Notes under the pieces: model-generated
What the model saw: only the letters and a program-made list of their open reading frames with translations
Told to the model about the DNA's origin: nothing
The model's database searches: none
Shown here: piece by piece, positions 9,992-21,775 of the stretch
Numbering within the stretch: position 1 is the stretch's first letter
How the letters are laid out: each line of letters begins with the position of its first letter
Translations under genes and position numbers: made by a program
Assembly: GCA_030789695.1 (NCBI GenBank)
Contig: CM061142.1
Coordinates: 146,415,637-146,479,636, forward strand
DNA from: Scilla litardierei
Taxonomy: Eukaryota; Streptophyta; Magnoliopsida; Asparagales; Asparagaceae
DNA: 64,000 nt
Reading direction: 5' to 3'

Positions 9992-12166
9992 AAAGTAAGC
10001 GTTTAGTTTTATTGATTATAACAATTATAATACAGTACAATACCATAGGGTCATTAATTGGTAGTGTTCAAACTAGAGGGAGGATAGGGCACAAGCGCCG
10101 TCACTCCCTACTAATAAGACCACCACCAATCAAACAACCCCAATCAGAGGCCATAAAGCACACCACTCAAAAATGGGAACCACACTGATTCCAGGTCTAA
10201 CCCTTGTCATCGATACCCCGGTTACTAAAAATTTCTTTTTCTTCAGAAGAGGTTGGGTCTTGATTGAAGACAGCAATCTGGACATTAGCCGCTATCTCCT
10301 CGAACATGGATACCCGAGTTTTCTGCACATCTTCAAATATCCTTCTGTTCCTCTCTCGCCAAATGTGCCATACCAAGCCAGCAAGGCAGGATCTAGCAAG
10401 TATGCTCGAACATCCCTTTCCCGGGAACCTTGTGAGTATTAACTTACCCACCTCAGGAAGGGTTGGGGGAGTGGGGAAAGAAGCTTTTAACTTCAGCATA
10501 GCTCTCCTTAAAATGTAACTAGTATAGGTACATTTAAAAAATAAATGCTCCAGATTTTCTTCCTCATTTCCCGTACATAGAACACAATCTGAGGATGTCC
10601 GATTATTTGTTCCCCATCTGGCTAACTTGTCCCTGGTCATTAGTTTCCCTTGCAAAGCTCTTAGAAGCGTCAATGACCACTTAGGGATGTGATTAGGATA
10701 CCAGGTGAGTTTAGAGAGCTCAAATATCGGTCGTTTATCGCGAACCGCCTCCCAGGCTTGCTTGAAACTGAAGGATCCTCCATGCACCCACTTCCAACCA
10801 TCTACACCCGGTTTCAAAGTGATATTGCGAAGGAGGTGGCGTAGCGGGTCTAAAGCAGCATCCGAGCTCCATCCGGTCTGTTCCCAGTAGTCTGCCACTG
10901 TAGCATGTTCTGCACCAGGCGGTACATAGTAGCTATCACCAAGGGTGCCTCCAACCAGCCACGGATCGCGCCAGAATTCCGTAGTCTGCCCATTGCGCAC
11001 TGTTCGGATTATAAGCTTGGATAATAACGGCCGGCATTTTAGAATTCTTTTCCAGGAGCCCGAAGCCATGACACTGTGTTTGGCCGAGAAGAAACCCCCT
11101 TGCTGCCTATATTTCTTCTTCATAAATTCAGCCCACATATCTCTGTGTTTAGATATCTCCAGGCTAGGCCTATACCCACTGCATCGTTGAGTTCCCCTAG
11201 CAACCGAATACCTACCCCGCCCTCCTTCTTCGGCTTGCACAAATCCTCCCAGGCCCAGGCCTTTGAGGAACCCAAGATGAATCTTCTACATGCCATCGAA
11301 ATTGTTCTGAGAACACTCGAAGGCATATGGAATACGTGTAACCAAAATGCAACCATACCTTGGATTACCGAACTGACGAGCTCGATGCGCCCAGAGATAG
11401 ATAGGGCCGAGGAAGCCCAGCCATTCATCTTCTTCTTGCATTTGTCCACCAGTTTATTATAATTCGGGGTAGTTGGGTATTTTAGCGAAAGCGCCAAACC
11501 CAGGTACGTAGAGATGGTGGATACCGGTCTGATTCCCAAAATGTCCGAGAGCATATCTTTGTGTCTTGCACCTTTACTGAATAAGCCCGCACTTTTTGCC
11601 CAGTTGACATGAAGTCCTGTGTAATTGGCGAATTCCCCCAACAGGTTTTTGATACCCATGAAGGAAGCTTTATTGGCTCGACAAAACACCAAGAGATCGT
11701 CGGCAAATAACAGATGGGAGATTGAACCAGTCCGCCTCATGGGGATGATTTTGCGGGCAGTGATTGATTTGTCCACCAGGATAGAGAAAGTTTCCATTAT
11801 GATAACAAAGAGGTAAGGGGATAAAGGGTCCCCTTGACGAATCCCTCTATTACTTCCAAAGTATCCACTAGGGGCACCATTAACCATTACCGAGAAGGTC
11901 GGGGATGTTATGCACTCTCTAATCCAAGAGATGAAAATCTTCGGAAATCCAAGCTGCTGCATAAAATAGAGAATGAAATCCCTATTCACACTATCAAACG
12001 CCTTTTTCAGATCCAGCTTCAAGCAAGCTCTACCCCCCATAGGGTTATTGAAGTCTCTGATCTGTTCATGAGCAATCAGTGTGCAGTCAGACAACAGTCT
12101 CCCCTTGAGAAAGGCCGCCTGGTTTGGTGAAATTAGCTCATACACCACCTCCTTTAACCGGTTGCA
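9990..12166 (-). mobile_element. LINE2: 5'-truncated L1-type LINE, minus strand
   Basis: The 3' end is at 9990 (sense ...CGCTTACTTTCC, then TA repeats). The 5' end stops inside RT, where a (CA)n run begins. The conserved 3' UTR block is at 10086-10104. It has only the later part of RT, the thumb and the C-terminal zf-RVT region, so it arose by incomplete reverse transcription or later loss. Confidence 0.85.
10197..12166 (-). pseudogene. LINE2 ORF2 remnant: RT palm, thumb and zf-RVT, one frameshift
   Basis: The first part (12166-11120) starts at NRLKEVVYELISPNQAAF. It includes [13 protein letters not shown] and the catalytic FADDLLVF, with conserved CLKLDLKKAFDSVN. After a frameshift near 11150-11240, the second part (to 10197) covers the C-terminal region with [13 protein letters not shown] and the zinc-binding pattern CVLC...H-x4-C (zf-RVT). 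It ends SNRGIDDKG followed by a stop. The endonuclease is absent. The leading Cys-Val repeat in the open frame is translated microsatellite, not protein. Confidence 0.85.

Positions 12167-12233
<67 letters not shown>
12167..12233. repeat. (CA)n(TA)n compound microsatellite
   Basis: CA repeats to about 12210, then TA repeats to 12233, lying between the truncated 5' end of LINE2 and the 3' end of LINE3. Confidence 0.98.
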
Positions 12234-15200
12234 TGAAAGGTTAGTTTGTTACTTCATTGAACTGTACAAAAAGTACACCTAAAAGGCACGAGGTTCCATC
12301 AGAGAGAGGATAAGGCACAAGCGCCGTCACTCTCCACTGGAGTTACCCCACCCTGAAGAAGATACTATACAACGGTATTCTAACACCACAAAAGTTACAT
12401 CTTAAAGCAAAATAAGAATTATCCTTTATCTCTGAATTTCCATCTGGCTAGTGCTTCAATCTCTTCACCACTTGTAGGCTCAAGGTCTCCCAGTGCAACT
12501 CTAATATCAGCAGCTATCTCTTCAAATAAAGTAGTTTTACACTTTCTCACCCCTTCAAAAATTCTCCTATTCCTTTCATGGCATATATGCCAAACAGTAG
12601 CAGCAAGAGTAGATTTAGCAAGTATACTCAATATATTTTTCTCCCGGAAGTGCAATAGATAGTAATCCCCAATCCCATGTAAAGTAGAGGCTAACCGGTC
12701 TTTGATATTCAGCTTTAGCAATGCGCGCATTAGAATGTATTTGGAATAATTGCATTCAAAGAACAAGTGGCCGCAGGATTCCAGTTTGTTTTCTTCACAA
12801 AGAATGCAATTTGTAGAAACATTGGTGCTCCATTTACTCATCATCTCCTTGGTCAACAATTTATCCTTAAAGACTCTTAGGAGAGTAAGAGACATTTTTG
12901 GAATATATTTGTTGTACCATATTAATTTGTAGTAAGGGAAGAGAATTCCTGGCTTCCTGACCCCATCCCAAGCTTGCTTGAACTGGAAATTATCACCACC
13001 AGCCCATACCCAACAATCTGCGCCTCCTATAATAGAATAGTGTCGTATCAGAGGCCAAATGACAACTGGGATTGCGTCCATGTTCCAACCAGCCGGCCCC
13101 CAATAATCCCTCACACACTTCGTCTCCTCCCCCTCCGGGATATCAAATAAGTGTTTTAGGGGACCGCAATCGAGCCAATTATCATGCCAGAACAACGTCG
13201 ATCTGCCGTCCCTTACTCGCTTTTTGATTAGCTTCTGGGATATATCTCTGCATTTAATCAAGCGCTTCCAAGTGCCTGACTGCGATACCCTTCCTTCCGC
13301 ACCAAAGAATGAATCAGCCGTTGCATATTCCTCCTCCATTTTAGATGCCCAGATACCTTCAGACTTTAAAAATCTCCAAGTTAGCCTAATCCCTGCCGCA
13401 ATGTTTAAGTCTTCAAGTTGCCGAATGCCAACCCCCCCTTCCTGTTTTGGTTTGCTTATCTCATCCCAGGACCAAGCCCTAGAATTACCCCAAATGAATC
13501 GCCTGCATGCCGAAGTGATAGTCTGCAGCACTTTGGATGGGATATGGAAGGCTTGCATCCAAAAAGCCACCATACCGTAAATAACAGTCCTGACAAGCTC
13601 AATACGGCCTGAGATAGATAGCAAAGAAGATGTCCACCCCATCATTCTCTTTTTGCATTTATCAACCAGCCTGTTGTAATTTTGGGATTTTGGATACTTC
13701 GATGAGAGAGGTAGCCCCAAATAAGTTGTAATAGTAGTAGCAATCTTAATACCCAATAAGTCTGCTAACCCACTTCTGTCCACCACCCCCTTACTGAATA
13801 ATACTGCACTTTTATCCCAATTGACTTGTAGTCCAGTGTAATCAGTAAACTCAAGGAGTAGATTTTTAAGGCCATAAAAGATTTAGAATTAGCATGACAA
13901 AATATCAGTAGGTCGTCAGCAAACAGGAGATGGGAGATAGTACCTGTGCGCCTCATAGGTTGAATAGAGCGCATATTAATTGCCTTTGCTATCAAGAGGG
14001 AAAAAGCCTCCATGACCATAACAAATAAATAGGGGGATAGAGGATCCCCTTGCCGTAGGCCTCTATTTCCTTCAAAAAAACCCACTGGAGAGCCGTTTAT
14101 CATCACTGAGAATGTGGGCATGGATATGCACTCTTTTATCCAACCAATAAATTTTTTGGGGAACCTCATTTGATAATAAATAAATTCCCGGTTGACACTG
14201 TCAAAGGCCTTCCTAAGATCCAATTTTAGACATGCTCTACTCCCCATAGGAATACTGAAATCTCTGATCTGTTCATGAGCTATCAGTGTACAATCAGATA
14301 GTAGCCGCCCTTTTAAAAATGCCGCTTGATTCGGAGAGATGAGATCATGGATAACAACCTTCATTCTATTACAGAGTAATTTGCTGATGATCTTATATAT
14401 TACATTACAACAGGCAATGGGCATGTAATCACCAAGAGTAGTAGCATTTGAATTCTTTGGAACAAGAGTGAGGAAAGTGTGGTTTACCTGCCGTAGTAAT
14501 TTGCCAGAATGGAAGAAAGATTTAATCGCAGCTATAACATCCCCACCAACCAGATTCCAGTTATGTTGGAAAAATAAGCCGTTATACCCATCAGGTCCCG
14601 GTGCTTTATCAGCCCCAATTTGGAAGACATCAGACTTTATTTCATCATTCGAGAACCCCTTGCATAGCCAAGCAGCACCCCCATCTGATAATATTTTCTT
14701 GGTGATTAATGTTGGGAAGCTACTTCTGTAGTGGGATTGATTGTATAAAGTTTCATAAAATTTAGGAGCATCATGTTTGAGTACATCAGCAGATTTGTCC
14801 CGCCGACCACAGCTATCCACCAATTGCATGAGATTGTTATGGGTGTCTCTAGATTTCATGGCACCATAAAAGAATTTGGTGTTTCTGTCCCCCAAGGTCA
14901 GCCAATCTTGGCGACTTTTTTGACGGTACATATCCTCCTCTAGCTTCATAGCCTCAGATAACTCCTTTATAATACTATGAACTTTATTTTGTAGGGGGAT
15001 ATCATGATGCAAGTCTGGATTTTTGCGGAAATCAGCCAACTTGTTACGCAACATACGGACTTTGTTTACAGCATTGTAGTCACCCGCCCAAATACATAAT
15101 TGGGGTTTTAACCTCCTTAGCTTTTGAGTGAGACAATACATGGGAGTGCCTACAACAAACCCATTCCAGCTAGCCTCCACCAACTCATGAAACCCAGAGC

Positions 15201-16012
15201 ATTTAATCCAATAATTAAAGAATTTGAAAGGCTTTGCATCAGTATGTACCTGAGGATGGAAATACACGGCCATAGGTGAATGATCACTAGAATAAGGATC
15301 CATATAATCACAGTAGGAGTCTGAGAGCTTATTAATCCACTCTGCATTGCAAAAGACACGATCCAGCTGTGCTGATATGCGGTCTTTACCCACCCTGTTG
15401 TTGCACCAACTAAGTTTTCCTCCCTTGCTTTTAAGATCCTGCAACAAACATTTCCTGATACATTCATTATAATCAAAAACCATTGTCTCCTCCAATATCC
15501 TCCCACCCATCTTATCCTTGGTGAATAGGACACTGTTGAAATCACCGCCTACAAGCCAAGGCAGCCCCCCACCTGGAGAAAATCAGTGTGCAGGTTTTCC
15601 CACAAATCCTTCCTTCCAGACATAGTGTTTCTTGCATAAATGCCCGTGATAACACATGAAAACCCACCAGTATTCGAAAATATAGCCGAGATGTGCTGGC
15701 ATGAACTGGAGATAATAGTTGAGTTCCAAACTTGAGGACTAAACCCAATAAGAATACGCCCGCCCTTCGCATGCATAAAGTTGTCCAGAGTTTTCCAATT
15801 TTTTGGAATAGGAGAGATATTTTCCCCCCCACAGATTTAAGCATAGTTTCCAAAAGAATCATAACCGATGGTTTAATTTTGTTAGTAATATCTCGAAGAT
15901 CCCTCCTCCTCAAAGAGTTGTTCATACCTCTAGTATTCCAGCACAATATAGTCATTTACGGGGTTGAGAATTGCGCACCAGGGAGCTCTCCTGTAATCAG
16001 CTACTTTTCCTA
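12234..16012 (-). mobile_element. LINE3: L1-type LINE with complete ORF2 length, minus strand
   Basis: The sense 3' end ...CTAACCTTTC is at 12234, next to TA repeats. The 5' end is at about 16012, next to (GT)n, roughly 55 bp upstream of the ORF2 start. No ORF1 (gag-like) is present, so the copy is 5'-truncated just before ORF2. The conserved 3' UTR block is at 12314-12332. Confidence 0.85.
12419..15955 (-). pseudogene. LINE3 ORF2 remnant: endonuclease, RT, zf-RVT; two or more frameshifts
   Basis: Starts at 15955 with MTILCWNTRGMNN, the start of an APE-type endonuclease. The frame changes near 15540-15770. From 15510 the second frame carries [21 protein letters not shown] and SDHSPMAVYF (endonuclease C-terminus). 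RT follows: [36 protein letters not shown] and the catalytic FADDLLIF. A frameshift near 13870-13780 leads to the last frame (13786-12419), with the thumb and a zf-RVT zinc pattern NCILCEENKLESCGHLFFEC. The gene would encode nicking and target-primed reverse transcription; this copy is broken. Confidence 0.85.

Positions 16013-16066
<54 letters not shown>
16013..16066. repeat. (GT)n(TA)n microsatellite
   Basis: GT repeats to about 16034, then TA repeats to 16066. The same junction (microsatellite followed by AACCACTCATCATCAC) occurs at 33744/33745 in duplication copy B. Confidence 0.98.
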
Positions 16067-16068
<2 letters not shown>

Positions 16069-17167
16069 CCACTCATCATCACTCTTGTTAGTTGCATACT
16101 TCTAAACCATTTCCATAGATGGTTACATGTTATAAGAATTTATATGACTATGGACCATCTTTTTCAACTCTTTAATGATTAGGGGTATTCTTTGCATCTT
16201 CCCAATGAAGCTCCATTCGCCAACCAGCATTCATCATCACTATTAGCAACATAATGTTTAGAATGTCTTCATATCATGGCATCTCATGTGTACCTTAGAA
16301 AATATTGAATCAACTCACGGCCATCATCTTTAATGTTCATTAAGCTTGATCATTATTCTACCACTAATTACTGTCTGCTATGTGTTGAATAAACTTCTTT
16401 CCCGACTTGTTGAAATAATGAAGTAATAGAGACATGAGTTAATGATTTGTTTGCTTTGTTTTAATTACATCTGTCCAACAATTACAATGAAATATGTAAG
16501 TATGTTCTAAAACTTCTTCAGGTGCTAAGAAAATTTTGTAAACAAGAAAATAAAATGCATTTCGTATCTTATTGATATCTGACACCAAATGTTTTCAGGG
16601 AAGTTCTAATAAACAACACAATCCTCGGATTGTCATTTATGAACTAATCCTTTTAATCTAGATCATACTTGAAGGCATGGGAACTCTTAGCTTACCAGCA
16701 AATGCGATTCAGGACATTCCAAGCTTTTTTTCAAAAAGGATTCGATGGATTCCGAGGATTTTTCATCAAGTAATATGATATCATCAATTTGGTTACTACA
16801 TCAGATCATATAGCTGTCACACCAGCCACGTAGCCAATGGCCATGCCATTTACTAGTGCTGACCATTGGAAGAGAAGAGATGGAAGAAATATTGCAAGGA
16901 GAGCAAAGACATCAAGTTTTAAAGTTTTCATCTTTTTTGGTTGTTTGAAAATTGAAAGTATTTATTTTGTCAATTCCCTTTCTTGCTTTTTAAACCAAAT
17001 ACAATATGCCTTAAAGGTCAATGTCATTAATTAACTAATAAATAAATTATCAAATGTTTATTACTTCATTTTTACCTACAATTATTGACCTATCTATATA
17101 CCTTAAAAATCATTAATGAGCATCATTTAATTGCAAATTTTCATGTATCCCCAATTTCATTTATTAG
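16067..17167 (+). repeat. Segmental duplication, unique block of copy A
   Basis: Matches 33745-34900 in the same orientation over about 1.1 kb. Similarity starts exactly at AACCACTCATC after the microsatellite and ends at CATTTATTAG. Copy A lacks a ~45-bp segment present near 34268 in copy B. Both copies are preceded by a microsatellite and a Helitron-like 3' region, which points to a duplicated genomic block rather than independent transposon insertions. Confidence 0.8.
16658..16931 (-). pseudogene. Broken copy of a small secreted-protein-like gene
   Basis: Counterpart of the intact 91-codon frame at 34387-34662. The start and the N-terminal signal-like stretch (MKTLKLDVFALLA) are kept. Three single-base deletions relative to copy B (near 16708, 16712 and 16797) break the frame. 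Function unknown. Confidence 0.65.
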
Positions 17168-17319
17168 TAAAACGTGCATGAAATGTGCATTATATCTATT
17201 ATACATTTGAGGGATGTTTTTGAATTTTTTCCTACTAGGATAAGCTGACTAGGATAAAGATGATAGGATAAAAGATGATGACTAGGAAAAAATATTATGT
17301 ACAATTTGGAGGGAGGGGT
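17168..17319. other. Unassigned AT-rich flank left of the MULE
   Basis: Contains several CTAGGATAA-type repeats (17237-17287). No gene seen. Confidence 0.5.
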
Positions 17320-17328
17320 TTAAAGATG
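17320..17328 (+). repeat. Left target-site duplication of the MULE
   Basis: TTAAAGATG, identical to 26340-26348. Nine base pairs is the standard duplication length for Mutator-like elements. Confidence 0.95.
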
Positions 17329-17370
17329 GAGTGCTGTTATTAACACCACAAAAATTGATGAATACACCAC
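17329..17370 (+). repeat. Left TIR of the MULE
   Basis: Begins GAGTGCTGTTATTAACACC and ends GATGAATACACCAC. The reverse complement of the right TIR differs only at positions 6, 14 and 15. The 3' half of the motif, GATGAATACACCAC, recurs internally near 17478-17491. Confidence 0.95.
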
Positions 17371-17527
17371 ATTACTTGGTGCACCACACCTTGATTTTTA
17401 ACATCTCTAGTAATTATATCTACACCATAAATCTTGACATTTATACCCTTTAATTGTACTTTTCATTTGATTAATGGGATGAATACACCACGCAGCGATC
17501 GCTTTATCCCCCAACGCACAAACACAA

Positions 17528-17860
17528 TTTAGGGTTTCTTCTTCATGGCGGCTGCGATCACGTGATTTTTGCCGGCGGCGATCTTCAGGCTGGGAAGATC
17601 GAAGGCGACGATCCTCAGGACGGCGACGACCCTCAGGGCTGCGGCGACGAACTTCAGGGAGATCGGGCGACGACGTTCCTCAGGGCGGCGACGATCCTCA
17701 GGGCTGCGGCGACGAACTTCAGGGCGATCGGGCGGCGACGATCCTCAGGGCGGCGATGATCCTTAGGGCTGCGGCGACGAACTTCAGGGCGATCGGGCGG
17801 CGGCGATATTCACGGCGGCGGCGAACTTCAGGGCGGTGGCGATATTCAGGCCGCGACGAT
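17528..17860 (+). repeat. GC-rich 65-bp minisatellite behind a telo-box leader
   Basis: TTTAGGGTTT (17528-17537, a telo-box) and TTCTTCTTC precede ATGGCGGCTGCG at 17544, which looks like the leader and start of a plant gene. It is followed by a 65-bp tandem repeat: GGGCTGCGGCGACGAACTTC starts at 17636, 17701 and 17766. Open frames across it end quickly and are low-complexity, so I do not call a protein. Base composition differs sharply from the AT-rich surroundings, consistent with captured DNA. Confidence 0.6.
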
Positions 17861-18139
17861 CGGCGTCGGAAGATTAGGGAAAACAACTGGAAAATTAATT
17901 TGTTCAGGTAGCTTCTTCAGGTAGCTTCTATCCATGTTGTTCACCTTAGATCGTAGAGCTTGAGCAACTCCATTACTGTTATGATGTGGATGACCAAGTT
18001 ACGATTCATTCTACATGATGTAATCATCTTGTCGAGAGCATGACACCATCACAAGTTACTTCAATTAGGTGCCAATTTCGGGAATAGGCAAGCTTCCACC
18101 AGTTTATTCATATTCATATTTGGATGGACTTGGGTTTAA

Positions 18140-18800
18140 TTCATTGCCGAAAACTGTTTCTGAGAGAATGAGAATGTCACCGGGAGACATTCTCATTCTC
18201 TCAAATCTCAAGCCGTAAACTGTTTCTGATCTCAACCGGTTTGGGACCAGATATGTTCTTGCTTCAATCAGCAGAGTAATAGAGGATGATGATATCGATG
18301 CTGTGAACAGTAACCCACCGGATTTTATAGTTCGACCTTCACATACAATGGACGTTGACAACAACGTGGGCGTGTGTTGGTATGCAATTTTCTTGGTCAA
18401 TGTCACAACAAACTGTCGAATTTGGAATGCACTTGGACTAGGTCGAGGGTTGACACCACATTCAAACATCCTTACGAAAGTTCTTTCGATGAACTCCTTA
18501 TTGGTGTGTTTTACATTTGCAATAGTACTATATTTATGTTGAGCAATAGTATTGTATCTTTTTTTAATTGGAAGTTTTATCTCTGTGCGTTGGTAGGCAT
18601 TGTTTAAAATTACTATTTTTTGCACTGACAGTGTGATAGTCCTTGTGATCGGTGTCCTGAATTTGATCCCGAAGCTTTGGCATGCACACTTCATGACCTG
18701 AATGATTCACAGAAAGATGCAATACACGACTCAATTGTGGCTGCTAACTGCAATTATTTGTCTGTCCTAAAATCAGAATCACTTGGATTTTCTGTAGAAT
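18140..18800 (+). pseudogene. Captured SEN1-like helicase gene fragment (two exons)
   Basis: Exon-like piece 1 (about 18170-18503) reads SPGDILILSNLKP, a stop, then TVSDLNR and further on LVNVTTNCRIWNALGLG. The PGD...LS and TTN.RIWNAL pattern is what I know from the N-terminal region of plant SEN1/MAGATAMA3-like helicases. It ends at a GT donor (18504). A 128-bp intron-like gap ends in CAG at 18631. Piece 2 continues in frame: CDSPCDRCPEF... and LNDSQKDAIHDSIVAANC, matching the LN-SQ-AI Q-motif region just before the P-loop. The P-loop and the helicase core are absent. Broken by a TAA and rearranged near 18161; not functional. Family call is from memory of the motif pattern. Confidence 0.6.
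18161..18203. repeat. Perfect 18-bp inverted repeat (hairpin)
   Basis: Arms 18161-18178 and 18186-18203 are exact reverse complements (TGAGAGAATGAGAATGTC), with a 7-nt spacer. The hairpin lies at the 5' edge of the helicase fragment. The phrase AAACTGTTTCTGA is directly repeated on both sides, suggesting a local templated rearrangement. Confidence 0.95.
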
Positions 18801-18849
18801 TTAAAGTGATTATTTGTCTGTCCTAAAATCAGAATCACTTGGATTTTCT
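18753..18849 (+). repeat. 41-bp direct repeat with 56-bp spacing
   Basis: 18753-18793 is repeated at 18809-18849. The second copy lies in what would follow the helicase exon, so the exon's natural 3' end is obscured. Confidence 0.9.
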
Positions 18850-21418
18850 CCAAACTTCATACTTTGTATTTCCTCACAAGGCAAATGCAAGCAAATGGAA
18901 GACGCAATAATCCATGCAATTGAAATTATCATGTTTCACATCTTCACGGAATTATGTTAAGAGTATGGCAATAATGGTTAATTGTGTTTCTGTTCAGTGT
19001 TTTTAACAAAGAAGCTTCTTCTTATTTTGTGCAATTAGAGTCAAAACTTCCCATGTTCTAACTGACTCTTCATACATGGCTTAACTTTTAGACAGCCGCC
19101 CAACCAAAAGCAAAAATTTTCTTATCGGCATTGAGCTGTTGATTGTCAAATCCCATTCTTGAACAGGTTATGACCTTCATTTTACAGACAGCAATGCCTG
19201 ACAATGTCTATTTACACAACAATAATCTACTTTGTAGTTCCTTGCCAAACATGAATGAAGATGACAAGCACATTCCAATACGCATTGCTATTGTTATGTG
19301 ATATTCCGTAAGTATTTGTAATGTGTCGTTGTATGTGCATGTGTCCGTGCTTCCTATCTTCTAACCGCTCACAACTATAATTTAAACATGAATGAAGATG
19401 ACAAGCACATTCCTGCTAGGCTTTGTTTTGTTTTATTTGATTTACAAACAAAATGTTGAACCCTTCATATGTTCTGGCAAGAGGGGTTACATGCTTTCTT
19501 AATTCATCTAGTTGAATAAAATTGTTACTAACCTTTGAAACTCCAGGTAAGTTACTTCAGGGGATTTGGAGATTTTACTACGTGGTGACCCTCACGAGCC
19601 TGATATTTTATGAAATTGAAAAGACTTCTGTGGGAAGGGAAGCTGTTATTTGATATACGTTTTTCTTTGACGGCATTTTGCTTGTTTTGTGGTGATGTGT
19701 AACGCTGATGCATGCGGATTGTTGTTTGAAGGAATACTTGGTTAGTCTAAATTGTTGTTGCTGGTTAAAATGGATCCTTAGTTGACATGAAAACGTTTGT
19801 GATATGAATAGTGTCATAAGTTGTAGTTGCTGGTTTTGGTGGGGGTGTACATGGCCATTTACTTTTTATGTTGAAAATTTTAGTGATATGAATAGTTGAA
19901 TTGAATTGATGTGAACTGGGATATGAATAGTGTCATATGTTGTGATATGTTTGTGATATGAATAGTGTCATAGTGTCATGTGATAACTTATTATGTTGAA
20001 AATTTAATGTTGTCGAGGAATTCTCTTTTTATCTTTATGCCATCAATAATAGCTTCTATTGTTTAATGTTGCACATGATACAGTTTAATGTTGCACATGG
20101 TACACGAGACTAGGCTGAGTAGTAGTAGTTGCTACATAGCATGAGGAGGTGAGGTGATCTTCAAAGGTTGCTCTTTGCAATTTAGAGAACCTGTAAAGAG
20201 TGAGAAAAGTGATATTCATTTGCAATTTAGATTTTAGAGATAGGCGTCAAACACATCAATGTTCTATTGTGGATGTGTATGTGCTGGCTAGACAGGTAAT
20301 GAAAGGTGATTAAGCTATTAATTGACCAATAGTTAGCTCTATGGTGCTCCATATAATTCCCCAGCTTGTTGATTAAGCATGGGTCCCTTATTGTTCAGTA
20401 GTCTGGTTTTGTTTTCTCTAAAGCATGTCTGGTTTTGTTTTGTGATAGGATGTTGAACCTGAGAAGAATGCCATTATATCAAGCATGTCTGGTTTTGTGC
20501 ACTGACTTACATGTTGTCTTTCATAGCAGTTGAACTTAATATATTTGCTCCTACATTGCAGTTTTGCTAACATTCTAAAGTAGCTTAAATGTATCAGCAT
20601 TTTTTCAGCATTTTTTACTGACACCTTTGCAGTTTTACTAACACCTTTGTATCAGCATTCTAAAGTAGCTTAAACCTACATTGCAGTTTTACTAACACCT
20701 TTGCACATGATTACCTGATATGTTCAGCATTTTTTCAGCGGTGAAAATAAACATTTTGGAGCACCAATGAACATTTTGGGTTCTTTCTGTTGGTAATAAT
20801 CTGTTATGCATGTGTATCTGTCTCTACTGATATTTTGCAAAGTATTTAGATTGTCTTATGAACTCAAATTTGGATGTCAGGTTTCCCATCTAAATCTTAA
20901 CTGTCCAACTAAAAGTTTGAGACTTTTCTCGTACTGTTTGATCCTATATGTCCATTTGAATTCTATCAAATTCATTACTTTTGCATGAACTGGTTTCTTA
21001 AACTCCCACATCATCTACTATACACTTGCTATATGTCCATGATATGTTTGTGATATGAATAGTGTCATAGTGTCATATGTTGTGATATATTTTTTAAATT
21101 GTTCATGTCTAGGATTTCTAATCTTTAATGTACATATGTGTGTGTATATTAGTTTTGTGGAATACTAATCATTGATTAGAGCTTCTTCACCTTAATTGGA
21201 ATTGAGGGGATGAAGAAGAGTGGACGGGCTATATTAGATTGTCTTGAGCATCCTTTCTGGTACCTTGTGATGCAAATATGAGATATTTTGAAGAATGAAA
21301 TCGTGAACATCAGTAGATCAAAGTTTCCTTTCCATGATAATATGTAGGACATACATGAAAACCATTACCTTTTCCTGGTAGAAAGGGCATATTGCTAATA
21401 GCATTCTAATTTTTTTAG
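18850..21418. other. MULE interior without recognisable genes
   Basis: AT-rich sequence. The phrase GTGATATGAATAGTGTCATA or close variants occurs near 19799, 19919, 19951 and 21051, and TTTTTCAGCATTTTTT-type phrases near 20602 and 20723. No coding frame is supported. It may hold decayed introns of captured genes. Confidence 0.5.
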
Positions 21419-21775
21419 GCTGATAACATATGGAGGTGTCAAGCAGAAGCTATGGGGGATCCAACTATCAGCCCCAGCAGAAGCTGGAAGCATCATTACT
21501 ACGGTCGAAGATGGCAGAAAGGTGCATATCCTAGTTGTCTGATCGATCATCATTTTTTCCTTCGTAATTCTCTAGGCCAAAAATTAAGGATAAAAGTTTC
21601 ATGCAATCAAAAACAGGTTGGGGTGCTCACAAGCTATTCAGTTGGAAGAGAAGAGGGTGAACATTTTGGCCTGGGCTATGTCAAAAAGCAAGTGGGCCTG
21701 GGTGAAAAAGTGTGCGCTGGAGATGTTGTAGGGACTCTGGTAAATGTTCCTTTCTTAATCTATCCCCTTCAATAA
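21419..21775 (+). pseudogene. Captured exons of a plastid GCV-T/YgfZ-like (COG0354) gene
   Basis: Exon a (21419-21521) follows an acceptor TTTTTTTAG and reads LITYGGVKQKLWGIQLSAPA and EAGSIITTVEDGRK. A GT...CAG intron (21522-21616) separates it from exon b, which reads VGVLTSYSVGREEGEHFGLG then YVKKQVGLGEK and GTLVNVPFL, ending with a stop at 21775. Both exons are open and in phase. The pattern fits the C-terminal region of the chloroplast aminomethyltransferase-like protein family (Arabidopsis At1g60990-type), which is related to folate-dependent YgfZ/IBA57 proteins. The N-terminal folate-binding domain is missing. This is a fragment copied into the MULE; expression is unknown. Confidence 0.72.

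Noticed and set aside
17562..17766. 65-codon Gly/Arg-rich frames on the plus strand
   Set aside because: They are translated 65-bp minisatellite, and two frames are open only because the repeat lacks stops.
18104..18694. 196-codon frame on the minus strand
   Set aside because: It is antisense to the helicase-like exons, which have recognisable motifs and in-phase splice sites on the plus strand.
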